Shown here: positions 1 to 9,039 of the stretch, in pieces
Position numbering within the stretch: position 1 is the stretch's first letter
Layout: each line of letters begins with the position of its first letter
DNA from: Corbicula japonica
Taxonomy: Eukaryota > Mollusca > Bivalvia > Venerida > Cyrenidae
DNA length: 64,000 nt
Direction: 5' to 3'
NCBI GenBank assembly: GCA_038501625.1
Contig: JAZAYU010000085.1
Coordinates: 2,305,693 to 2,369,692, forward strand
Translations under genes and position numbers: made by a program
Notes under the pieces: generated by a model
Database searches by the model: none
What the model was told of the DNA's origin: nothing
The model's input: the letters and a program-made list of their open reading frames with translations, nothing else

Positions 1-779
1 ACTATTTTTACACACTGGACCCGTCCATTACATTTCCGATGGTTCAGTATTGTAAAGCAGTATTGACATCGATACATGAAAACGTCATATTAATGTGGAA
101 TATCAATTTAAAAGTGTTTTAAAAAATGTTATGAAAGAACGGCCCCTGTTGATACATGACACCGGTTCCTTATTGTGCGAAAACCGTTTACAGTATTAGT
201 GTTAACATGCGGAGACGTATGATTTGGATTCTGTTATCTTTTGGATTTTGTGGCTGTACTGAATTTCCTTCCGCATCTCTTTCCTGTGTTCGCTTTTAGG
301 CAAAACTGTACATCGTTTTACAAAGAAACAGTCACCTCGGTTGCAAGATTCACACTAGTAAGTTTCAACTAAAGAAACAGTAAACGTGTGAACTACAAAA
401 AGGTGCTTCTTTAGATAAAGACCTTTTAAACAGCGAATCACATTTCTAAATGGCGTATTAAGTCAGAACGAGGTAAACTACTGGCGATTGGATTAACATA
501 TTACAGGTGCATGAGACGTAATTCGGTTTAATTCAGTTTGATCGATAGTGTGAAAATACAAAAATAAAAAACATAAATATCAATTTTTACCATGGAGAAA
601 ACTGATACTCCGATGTATTGGTTGACCGTTTTAGTTGTTTAATTTGACTAGAAAAAACGGTACAATATTAAAGTTGGAATCTTTTTGCTAGGTTAAAATA
701 TTTGAAAGGGAGTAAATCGATTTTTTAAAATTTCGTTGGACAACTTCGATCGTCCCCGTCGAGTTCTAATGTTCGTGAA
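1..779. other. No gene or repeat recognised
   Basis: AT-rich sequence with no open frame, splice-flanked exon or recognisable transposon on either strand. It ends where the GCC/AGC-rich minisatellite begins. Confidence 0.6.
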
Positions 780-984
780 GTTGGCCGCCTAGCAGCCAAG
801 CAGCCAAGCAGCGTAAAGTTGACCGCCTAGCAGCCAAGCAGCCAAGCAGCGTGAAGTTGGCCGCCAAGCAGCCAAGCAGCGTGAAGTTGGCCGCCAAGCA
901 GCCAAGCAGCGTGAAGTTGGCCGCCAAGCAGCCAAGCAGCGTGAATTTGGCCGCCAAGCAGCCAAGCAGCCAGGCAGCGTGTTG
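780..984. repeat. Minisatellite, ~30-bp GAAGTTGGCCGCCAAGCAGC unit
   Basis: About six to seven direct copies of a ~30-bp unit with the core GTGAAGTTGGCCGCCAAGC followed by AGCC-type repeats. It abuts the CTG-rich array that follows but is not present at the outer end of the right palindrome arm, so it lies outside the inverted duplication. A closely related motif (GTGAAGTTAGCGGCC) recurs at about 49.8 kb. Open frames on both strands come from the repeat period. Confidence 0.9.
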
Positions 985-2168
985 GCCGCCCAACAGCCTA
1001 GCAGATACTTTGGCTGCTGTGAAACTTTGGCTGCTGAGCTGCTGTGGCGGCTGGGAAAAGTTGGCTGCTGGGCTGTTTTGTCGGCTGTGATACTTTGGCT
1101 GCTGGGAAAAGTTGGCTGCTGGAATATTTTGGCTGCTGAGCTGCTGTGACGGCTGGGAAAAATTGGCTGCTGGGCTGCTGTGGCGGCTGGGATACTTTTG
1201 CTCATGGGAAAAGTTGGCAGCTGGAATAGTTTGGCTGCTGCGCTGCTGTAGCGGCTGAGAAAAGTTTGCTGCTGGGAAAAGTTAGCGGCTGGGAAAAGTT
1301 GGCTGCTGGGCTGCTGTGGCGGCTGGGATACTTTGGCTGCTGGGAAAAGGTGGCTGCTGGAATACTTTGGCTGCTGAGCTGCTGTTACGGCTGGGAAAAG
1401 TTGGCTGCTGGGCTGCTGTGGCGGCTGGGAAAAGTTGGCTGCTGGAATACTTTGGCTGCTGAGCTGCTGTTACGGCTGGGAAAAGTTGGCTGCTTGGCTG
1501 CTGTGGCGGCTGGGATACTTTGGCTGCTGGGAAAAGTTTGCTGCTGGAATAGTTTGGCTGCTGAGCTGCTGTGGCGGCTGGGAAAAGTTGGCTGCTGGAA
1601 TACTTTGGCTGTTGAGCTGCTGTAGCGGCTGGGAAAAGTTGGCTGCTGGGCTGTTGTGGCGCTGTGATACTTTGGCTGCTAGGAAAAGTTGGCTGCTGGA
1701 ATACTTTGGCTGCTGAGCTGCTGTGACGGCTGGGAAAAGTTGGCTGCTGGGCTGCTGTGGCGGCTGGGAAAAGTTGACTGCTGGAATACTTTGGCTGCTG
1801 AGCTGCTGTGGCGGCTGGGAAAAGTTGGCTGCTGGGAAAAGTTGGCTGCTGAAATACTTTAGCTGCTAGGAAAAGTTGGCTGCCTGAATACTTTGGCTGC
1901 TAAGCTGCTGTGGCGGTTAGGAAAATTTGGCTGCTGGGTTGCTGTGGCGGCTGGGAAAAGTTGGCTCCTGGAATACTTTGGCTGCTGAGCTGTTGTGGCG
2001 GCTGTGATACTTTGGCTGCTGGGAAAAGTTGGCTGCTGGGATACTTTGGCTGATGAGCTGCTGTGGCGGCTGGGAAAAGTTGGCTGCTGGGCTGTTGTGG
2101 CGGCTGGGATACCTTGGCTGATGGGAAAAGTTGGCCGCTGGGCTGCTGTGGCGGCTGGGAAAAGTTTC
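985..2168. repeat. CTG-rich minisatellite, left copy
   Basis: Tandem array of variable ~50-60-bp units built from the blocks GGCTGCTGGGAAAAGTT, GGCTGCTGGAATACTTT and GGCTGCTGAGCTGCTGTGGC. The blocks are shuffled rather than strictly periodic. From about 1157 inward the array is the reverse complement of 7893-9006. Its block lengths are mostly multiples of three, which creates long spurious frames (Leu/Ala/Gly/Trp-rich) on both strands. Confidence 0.92.
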
Positions 2169-2265
2169 ATCATGCGCTTACTTCCTCATTGTTAAAATTT
2201 GTTTCGCGTTCAGTATAAGTCTGAATTTTTTTCCAGGGGTCTTTTGAAGCCGTTATTCTTATATA

Positions 2266-2806
2266 CTGTAGAATCACAAAAATAAGCGTATACGCTGCGC
2301 TTATATATATGCCGCTGAATATGCGCTAATATTTGATATGCGCTTATAGCTTAGATTGACTGAATATACGCTGATTTTTGAAAAAAAAAAAAAAACATTT
2401 ATAGACACGCATTCATCAAACATTATCAAAACACTATTACCCTCTTTGAAGAGGAAAGACGTGTTTGGAAAGACAAGTTTATTTACAAATTTACAACAAT
2501 TGATCATCACTTTGTTTTTTGCTGTAAGATTTCCGAGCTGTTGGGAGAGTTTTATTTGGAGTTTCGTCCATTAGTTATTTTATGACACACTGCGTATGCA
2601 AAAAATATTACTTCAAGCAACATAAATATTACCAAACAAACATTGAAAACTATAATACTTTGGGTATGCGCTTATTTTTGGGAAAGATTTTAACTCAAGG
2701 GACGGATATGCGCTTATTTTTAGGTATTAGTTTTCTGTAAGACATATGGGCTTATTTTCAATAAGCGCGTATTTTCGATTATGCGCTTATTTTCGAGATT
2801 CTACAG
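2266..2806. mobile_element. TA-flanked MITE (left arm copy)
   Basis: Terminal inverted repeats beginning CTGTAGAATC, followed by an AAAATAAGCG-type motif, lie at both ends, with a TA dinucleotide immediately outside each end. The sequence is 541 bp with many subterminal GCGCTTAT/ATAAGCGC motifs and no transposase. TA target duplication plus these termini fit the Tc1/mariner/pogo superfamily; assignment to pogo/Tigger specifically is a guess. Frames inside it are not genes. Confidence 0.82.
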
Positions 2807-3076
2807 TATTTATTAGTATTGCCAAAGATATGGTTATTGAAAAAATGAAATGTATAAACGTTAATAACGAGCAATAATATCATTTTACGACACAAAGACC
2901 ACCCTAATACCTCTATGTATCAGTTGACTAAAGAATGGTGCAATGGTAAAATTGAAGAATACGAAATTTCGACTATAACTTGTTTATTAGCAATGACAAT
3001 GACAATATATTTTATGCAAGACAATTACTGAGTACATAATCTAGAACATTATACACAATTACAACTGCGACGTGGT

Positions 3077-3952
3077 CTAAGAGTTTTGAGAGTTACAAGT
3101 ACACTGTTTCACGCAAGGGAAATTTGAGAGAAAATGTATATATGTTGTATAAATACGGAGAGTGACTAACACATTATTACACAGTAATGGTCTAATTTCT
3201 AAAGAACATTTTATATAATTTGCAATATTTTTTAAAACGCCCGAGTCATGCGTTCCCATTAATCAATTGAATTTAAAAACAAATGGTCTAACATAGAATC
3301 TAGAATGAAGAAACTTCTGTCTTACCGATGATTAACACGGACATGTGCAAATAAAATGATACACATCTTCTATGTCTTGATTGCCACAGTATAAACAATA
3401 GCGTTTATTTCTTGGAATGTTATTGGAGCCATAACGGCCTGTATGAATTCTATGTGAATGAGCACCGATTTTAAATTGCGTAATTTATTTTCTCAGTTTA
3501 GCAGGCAACACGTCGAGGTAAGTTTCATATACAAAAAGTATTTTTATTATGGACATAATCTGACAAAAACTGAACTACCTTGTAACAACCCATACCATTC
3601 TTGAATGAAATTGTCTACAACACGTTGATGAAAAATGTTTGGGAAATTAATATCAGTACTTTGTGGATACAAAAATACATTAGAGAACCTAATCGTCTAA
3701 TAGTTTCTTAACAGAAGAAATCCAATTTGTGTGTCCCAAATTACAATCTTCTAATGCTCGCCGATATAATGATACGATAACAACATTTTCACTGCGCAAT
3801 AATTTACACCAATACGAAATTATTCTTTTGTATTTGGATAAATATAGAGGGTATCGGCCTAATTCACCGTATACCCAAACAGATGTAGTAAATTTTCTAA
3901 CATTTAAGATGGTTTTACAAAATTTTAAATGTACACGCTCAATATTTTTAAA
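3077..3952 (-). pseudogene. LINE ORF2 C-terminal fragment, left arm
   Basis: Mirror copy of the fragment at 6113-6988 (see there for motifs). Read on the minus strand it encodes the post-RT region of a non-LTR retrotransposon, including the ELGRYPL-type motif and the Cys/His knuckle, with the same frameshifts and stops. The plus-strand frame at 3729-3956 is an antisense shadow of this fragment. Confidence 0.82.
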
Positions 3953-4081
3953 CTAAGAAAGCCCCCACACCTCTTATGCATATTTAAGTGTAGATCCAAC
4001 AAAAGCATCAAATAGTTCACAGTAGCTTTTTTGGCGTAAGAGGTAGTTTCTTTAGATTAAACAAAAGATTATAGCAGTAAG

Positions 4082-4267
4082 GGCTCAAGCACAGTAGATT
4101 ATTTGTTACTATCTTACGACGACTTTTTTGTGACATACTTCAAGGTCGAAGAACCGGACGAATTTTCAGATCACTCCGCATTAACCATTCCTATTGGAAG
4201 AAAACCAACGCCTACAAGGCCACGTGATGCCGAAAGTAGTCCCGAGCAATGAATTAAATGGGATGAC
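4082..4267 (+). pseudogene. LINE endonuclease C-terminal fragment, left arm
   Basis: Mirror copy of the first part of the minus-strand fragment at 5336-5983. It encodes the end of an APE-type endonuclease domain with the GSSTVDY and SDHSALTIPI motifs, ends at an in-frame TGA (4250-4252), and is then cut off by the inner edge of the palindrome arm at about 4267. The right copy continues into the endonuclease-RT linker; this one does not. Confidence 0.82.
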
Positions 4268-4402
4268 CGGTTATATCCTGGAAATAACTTCCAGAGTCCA
4301 AAATAATAAGTCTGAATAATTTCCGGTCACTAAAAGTTAACCAAGAATTTTCAAAATAAAATTCTGCCTTCTTAAGCAACTGCAAGATATTTATTAAAAT
4401 GG
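4265..4402. repeat. Interspersed repeat 'X', truncated copy
   Basis: Near-identical to 11850-11985 (shared words TATATCCTGGAAATAACTTC and GTTAACCAAGAATTTTCAAA). More diverged copies lie at about 16.1, 17.7 and 18.4 kb. It abuts the inner edge of the left palindrome arm and is absent at the right arm, so the arm edge and this repeat coincide. Confidence 0.85.
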
Positions 4403-4434
4403 TTAAATAATACAAATACTAAATTTCTCACGTC

Positions 4435-4970
4435 AGACTTCGATTGGGTAGCCTAGTATCTTGGCAGTCAAGCACCCTAACAGCTGGAAAGCGAGAAGTT
4501 TAAGACTTAACGTAGATAATGCTATAACGTTATTTTATATTATCATATCATTAAATTAACGCATTTCTTTCGATATTTCATGTTCTCGTACATATTATAT
4601 AAAAATAAGTTAATTGAGAGTTTAAAAAATATGAAATACAAGTTGAAAAAAAAAACAACAAGAAATTTGCTGATATGCTATTAAACGAATTATTACGTCA
4701 GTTTAGTTCAGAAGGAAGACTTTGATTCGGCAGCCTAACAGCGGGGTAGACTGGCAGCCTAGCAGCCTAGCTGTTTGGCAGCGAAAAGTTTAAAACTTCA
4801 CGTAGGTGATGTTATAATATATTTTTCAGTCTAGCATCCTAGAAGCAGATGGTTCAGACTTAAAATCATCATGCCATCATTAAAAAAAAATGTTCTTTAC
4901 CGGTATTTTATGCTCTTTTATTTTTCAGAAATAAAATGCGAGATTTGAAAAAAATAGTACAAGCCATGTT
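4435..4970. repeat. Diverged direct dimer with CAGCCTAGCAGCC motifs
   Basis: Two ~280-bp segments (from about 4435 and about 4725) share the order: GGCAGCCTA-type short repeats, then AGTTTAA(G/A)ACTT, ACGTAG(A/G)T(A/G)ATG, then a TTTC(T/C)TT...TTTTATGCTC-type segment. The short GC-rich motif resembles those of the minisatellites at 0.8 and 49.8 kb. No coding content. Confidence 0.6.
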
Positions 4971-5116
4971 GACATTCGCGATACAAACAAAAGAACATAG
5001 TAAAATGAGCGAAAGAAATTTACGGGCTATAGCGAATGATCATGTTAACATTCGCGATACAAACAAAAGAACATAGTAAAATGAGCGAAAGAAATTTACG
5101 GGCTATAGCGAACGCA
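4965..5116. repeat. Near-exact 76-bp tandem duplication
   Basis: Positions 4965-5040 and 5041-5116 are near-identical direct copies beginning CATGTT(G/A)ACATTCGCGATAC. The second copy overlaps the start of the small frame at 5081-5215. Confidence 0.95.
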
Positions 5117-5215
5117 TATGAAATGTGTCTGTGTGAAGTTGGAAGAGCAACAGATCAGTTCCAGGAGAATGTAGAAAAAATAATGAGTGTATTTGATTTG
5201 TCGATGTCAGATTAG
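5081..5215 (+). CDS. Small open frame, 44 aa, unrecognised
   Basis: ATG to TAG frame of 44 codons beginning MSERNLRAIANAYEMCLCEV. The composition is protein-like (mixed charged and hydrophobic residues, predicted helical), unlike the surrounding repeats. It begins inside the second copy of the 76-bp duplication; the same ATG in the first copy runs into an in-frame stop. An intron-acceptor-like tract (TTTATTTTTCAG) ends near 4928 and could mean this is the terminal exon of something larger. No family is recognised. It may be a leftover transposon exon or chance; it is too short to be called a gene confidently. Confidence 0.25.
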   Translation: MSERNLRAIANAYEMCLCEVGRATDQFQENVEKIMSVFDLSMSD

Positions 5216-5335
5216 AACTATTTGAAAAAGAAAAATGTTATGATATAATCGAAAACACCTAAAAGTGAAAGAAAAATATTAAATCAACGATATTTGACTT
5301 TAACGCGGTTTCATAAAAATGCATACATTTCACAA

Positions 5336-5983
5336 CTACGAGAAGTCAAAAGCGTCAATACAAGTTAGAACAGTAAAGAAAAATAGTTTAACCTTAAAAT
5401 TCCCTAAAATTTTATTTGCAATCAAACACAAAAAAGAATCATCGCAAAACAAATACAGTTTAAATATCCAAATGATTAAGAAGATACTGACAACAATATG
5501 TAAGGTCCTTTTATTTCTCATAAACATATTTCTTTTCTTTTTAAATTCTTTTCTTGCATTATAACAACTTTGGTCAAACCATAATGCTTTTATATTTACT
5601 TGTTTGTTATTGTGAGTATATGTATTATTGGAGTTGTAAATTTTTGTACAATCAAAGACTTTCATCCCGTTTTCATTGATGAGGTTAGTAAATAATGTCA
5701 CCGTATTATTTATGTTTTGATAGCTAACCGTATTTGCGAAGGCATCCAGCTTAATATTTTTGTATAATAACCCCGCCCTAAACGAATTTATGCGCGAGTC
5801 ATCCAATTTAATTCATTGCTCGGGACTACTTTCGGCATCACGTGGCCTTGTAGGCGTTGGTTTTCTTCCAATAGGAATGGTTAATGCGGAGTGATCTGAA
5901 AATTCGTCCGGTTCTTCGACCTTGAAGTATGTCACAAAAAAGTCGTCGTAAGATAGTAACAAATAATCTACTGTGCTTGAGCC
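5336..5983 (-). pseudogene. LINE endonuclease end plus EN-RT linker, right copy
   Basis: On the minus strand this is one reading frame of 216 codons interrupted by a single TGA (5813-5815). The first part carries GSSTVDYLLL, then VEEPDEFSDHSALTIPIGRK, the C-terminal part of the APE-type endonuclease of non-LTR retrotransposons (the SDH triad belongs to the active site). After the stop comes a linker with ALWFDQSCYNARKEF, the typical W-F-D-x2-C-x2-A/K-R segment between endonuclease and reverse transcriptase. The catalytic RT core is absent. It lies in opposite orientation to the LINE 3' fragment that begins at 6113, which suggests 5' inversion during insertion. The part below 5798 is in the palindrome spacer and has no mirror copy. 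Confidence 0.85.
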
Positions 5984-6112
5984 CTTACTGCTATAATCTT
6001 TTGTTTAATCTAAAGAAACTACCTCTTACGCCAAAAAAGCTACTGTGAACTATTTGATGCTTTTGTTGGATCTACACTTAAATATGCATAAGAGGTGTGG
6101 GGGCTTTCTTAG

Positions 6113-6988
6113 TTTAAAAATATTGAGCGTGTACATTTAAAATTTTGTAAAACCATCTTAAATGTTAGAAAATTTACTACATCTGTTTGGGTATACGGTG
6201 AATTAGGCCGATACCCTCTATATTTATCCAAATACAAAAGAATAATTTCGTATTGGTGTAAATTATTGCGCAGTGAAAATGTTGTTATCGTATCATTATA
6301 TCGGCGAGCATTAGAAGATTGTAATTTGGGACACACAAATTGGATTTCTTCTGTTAAGAAACTATTAGACGATTAGGTTCTCTAATGTATTTTTGTATCC
6401 ACAAAGTACTGATATTAATTTCCCAAACATTTTTCATCAACGTGTTGTAGACAATTTCATTCAAGAATGGTATGGGTTGTTACAAGGTAGTTCAGTTTTT
6501 GTCAGATTATGTCCATAATAAAAATACTTTTTGTATATGAAACTTACCTCGACGTGTTGCCTGCTAAACTGAGAAAATAAATTACGCAATTTAAAATCGG
6601 TGCTCATTCACATAGAATTCATACAGGCCGTTATGGCTCCAATAACATTCCAAGAAATAAACGCTATTGTTTATACTGTGGCAATCAAGACATAGAAGAT
6701 GTGTATCATTTTATTTGCACATGTCCGTGTTAATCATCGGTAAGACAGAAGTTTCTTCATTCTAGATTCTATGTTAGACCATTTGTTTTTAAATTCAATT
6801 GATTAATGGGAACGCATGACTCGGGCGTTTTAAAAAATATTGCAAATTATATAAAATGTTCTTTAGAAATTAGACCATTACTGTGTAATAATGTGTTAGT
6901 CACTCTCCGTATTTATACAACATATATACATTTTCTCTCAAATTTCCCTTGCGTGAAACAGTGTACTTGTAACTCTCAAAACTCTTAG
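6113..6988 (+). pseudogene. LINE ORF2 C-terminal fragment, right arm
   Basis: The first 87 codons (6113-6376) are open and carry ERVHLKFCKTILNV and VYGELGRYPLYLSKYKRI, the conserved region after the RT domain of invertebrate non-LTR retrotransposons. After a stop and frameshifts follow RVVDNFIQEWYGLL (about 6440-6475), YLDVLPAKLRK (about 6545), IHTGRYGSNN and a Cys/His knuckle CLYCGNQDIEDVYHFICTCP (about 6670-6730), then the terminal GVLKNIANYIKCS segment (from about 6826). Several stops make it dead. Downstream is an AATAAA-type signal near 7077 and a short TTGTCATTG repeat, as in LINE 3' ends. The minus-strand frame at 6109-6336 is only its antisense. Confidence 0.87.
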
Positions 6989-7258
6989 ACCACGTCGCAG
7001 TTGTAATTGTGTATAATGTTCTAGATTATGTACTCAGTAATTGTCTTGCATAAAATATATTGTCATTGTCATTGCTAATAAACAAGTTATAGTCGAAATT
7101 TCGTATTCTTCAATTTTACCATTGCACCATTCTTTAGTCAACTGATACATAGAGGTATTAGGGTGGTCTTTGTGTCGTAAAATGATATTATTGCTCGTTA
7201 TTAACGTTTATACATTTCATTTTTTCAATAACCATATCTTTGGCAATACTAATAAATA

Positions 7259-7796
7259 CTGTAGAATCTCGAAAATAAGCGCATAATCGAAAATACGCGC
7301 TTATTGAAAATAAGCCCATATGTCTTACAGAAAACTAATACCTAAAAATAAGCGCATATCCGTCCCTTGAGTTAAAATCTTTCCCAAAAATAAGCGCATA
7401 CCCAAAGTATTATAGTTTTCAATGTTTGTTTGGTAATATTTATGTTGCTTGAAGTAATATTTTTTGCATACGCAGTGTGTCATAAAATAACTAATGGACG
7501 AAACTCCAAATAAAACTCTCCCAACAGCTCGGAAATCTTACAGCAAAAAACAAAGTGATGATCAATTGTTGTAAATTTGTAAATAAACTTGTCTTTCCAA
7601 ACACGTCTTTCCTCTTCAAAGAGGGTAATAGTGTTTTGATAATGTTTGATGAATGCGTGTCTATAAATGTTTTTTTTCTTTCAAAAATCAGCGTATATTC
7701 AGTCAATCTAAGCTATAAGCGCATATCAAATATTAGCGCATATTCAGCGGCATATATATAAGCGCAGCGTATACGCTTATTTTTGTGATTCTACAG
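7259..7796. mobile_element. TA-flanked MITE (right arm copy)
   Basis: Mirror copy of 2266-2806, 538 bp, with the same CTGTAGAATC termini and flanking TA dinucleotides. It is 3 bp shorter, mostly in an A-run. No transposase. Confidence 0.82.
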
Positions 7797-7892
7797 TATA
7801 TAAGAATAACGGCTTCAAAAGACCCCTGGAAAAAAATTCAGACTTATACTGAACGCGAAACAAATTTTAACAATGAGGAAGTAAGCGCATGA

Positions 7893-9006
7893 TGAAACTT
7901 TTCCCAGCCGCCACAGCAGCCCAGCGGCCAACTTTTCCCATCAGCTAAGGTATCCCAGCCGCCACAACAGCCCAGCAGCCAACTTTTCCCAGCCGCCACA
8001 GCAGCTCATCAGCCAAAGTATCCCAGCAGCCAACTTTTCCCAGCAGCCAAAGTATCACAGCCGCCACAACAGCTCAGCAGCCAAAGTATTCCAGGAGCCA
8101 ACTTTTCCCAGCCGCCACAGCAACCCAGCAGCCAAATTTTCCTAACCGCCACAGCAGCTTAGCAGCCAAAGTATTCAGGCAGCCAACTTTTCCTAGCAGC
8201 TAAAGTATTTCAGCAGCCAACTTTTCCCAGCAGCCAACTTTTCCCAGCCGCCACAGCAGCTCAGCAGCCAAAGTATTCCAGCAGTCAACTTTTCCCAGCC
8301 GCCACAGCAGCCCAGCAGCCAACTTTTCCCAGCCGTCACAGCAGCTCAGCAGCCAAAGTATTCCAGCAGCCAACTTTTCCTAGCAGCCAAAGTATCACAG
8401 CGCCACAACAGCCCAGCAGCCAACTTTTCCCAGCCGCTACAGCAGCTCAACAGCCAAAGTATTCCAGCAGCCAACTTTTCCTAGCAGCCAAAGTATCACA
8501 GCCGCCACAACAGCCCAGCAGCCAACTTTTCCCAGCAGCCACAGCAGCTTAGCAGCCAAATTATTCCAGCAGACAACTTTTCCCAGCCGCCACAGCAGCT
8601 CAGCAGCCAAACTATTCCAGCAGCAAACTTTTCCCAGCAGCCAAAGTATCCCAGCCGCCACAGCAGCCAAGCAGCCAACTTTTCCCAGCCGTAACAGCAG
8701 CTCAGCAGCCAAAGTATTCCAGCAGCCAACTTTTCCCAGCCGCCACAGCAGCCCAGCAGCCAACTTTTCCCAGCCGTAACAGCAGCTCAGCAGCCAAATT
8801 ATTCCAGCAGCCACCTTTTCCCAGCAGCCAAAGTATCCCAGCCGCCACAGCAGCCCAGCAGCCAACTTTTCCCAGCCGCTAACTTTTCCCAGCAGCAAAC
8901 TTTTCTCAGCCGCTACAGCAGCGCAGCAGCCAAACTATTCCAGCTGCCAACTTTTCCCATGAGCAAAAGTATCCCAGCCGCCACAGCAGCCCAGCAGCCA
9001 ATTTTA
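7893..9006. repeat. CTG-rich minisatellite, right copy (inverted)
   Basis: Reverse complement of the left array, with blocks such as CCAGCAGCCAACTTTTCCC and CAGCAGCCAAAGTATTCCAG. It is about 100 bp longer than the matching part of the left copy, so unit number has changed since the arms formed. Open frames up to 153 codons here are period artefacts. Confidence 0.92.
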
Positions 9007-9039
9007 TGCATGTTTTGAATGTCCAGCAGTGCATTCTGC

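Larger units (their letters stand above)
1157..4267 (+). repeat. Left arm of ~3.1-kb inverted repeat
   Basis: Position x here pairs with about 10065-x in the right arm (for example 2806 with 7259, 4082 with 5983). The arm contains, from the outside in, minisatellite, a TA-flanked MITE, a LINE 3' fragment on the minus strand and a LINE endonuclease fragment on the plus strand. Differences between arms are mainly a longer A-run in this MITE and about 100 bp less minisatellite. The inner edge is at about 4267, where an interspersed repeat begins. Confidence 0.92.
5798..9006 (-). repeat. Right arm of ~3.2-kb inverted repeat
   Basis: Reverse complement of 1157-4267 with very few substitutions. 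Its inner edge falls inside the LINE linker, so the right side retains the original LINE sequence while the left arm is joined to repeat X. This suggests the right arm is the source and the left the inverted copy. The outer edge is at about 9006, where the minisatellite gives way to the 345-bp satellite. Confidence 0.92.

Noticed and set aside
766..2195. Several 66-138-codon frames over the minisatellite on both strands
   Set aside because: They are pure tandem repeats open in opposite strands and multiple phases; no start context, splice sites or domain.
2301..2574. Frames inside the TA-flanked MITE and its mirror
   Set aside because: Lie within a non-coding MITE; presence in both arms reflects the inverted duplication.
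3729..3956. 75-codon plus-strand frame and its mirror at 6109-6336
   Set aside because: Antisense of the LINE C-terminal fragment, whose ELGRYPL and Cys/His motifs are on the other strand.
8437..8898. 153-codon minus-strand frame, the longest LAAGLLWRLG-type repeat
   Set aside because: Mirror copy of the left minisatellite; the unit length is a multiple of three and the left counterpart is interrupted.
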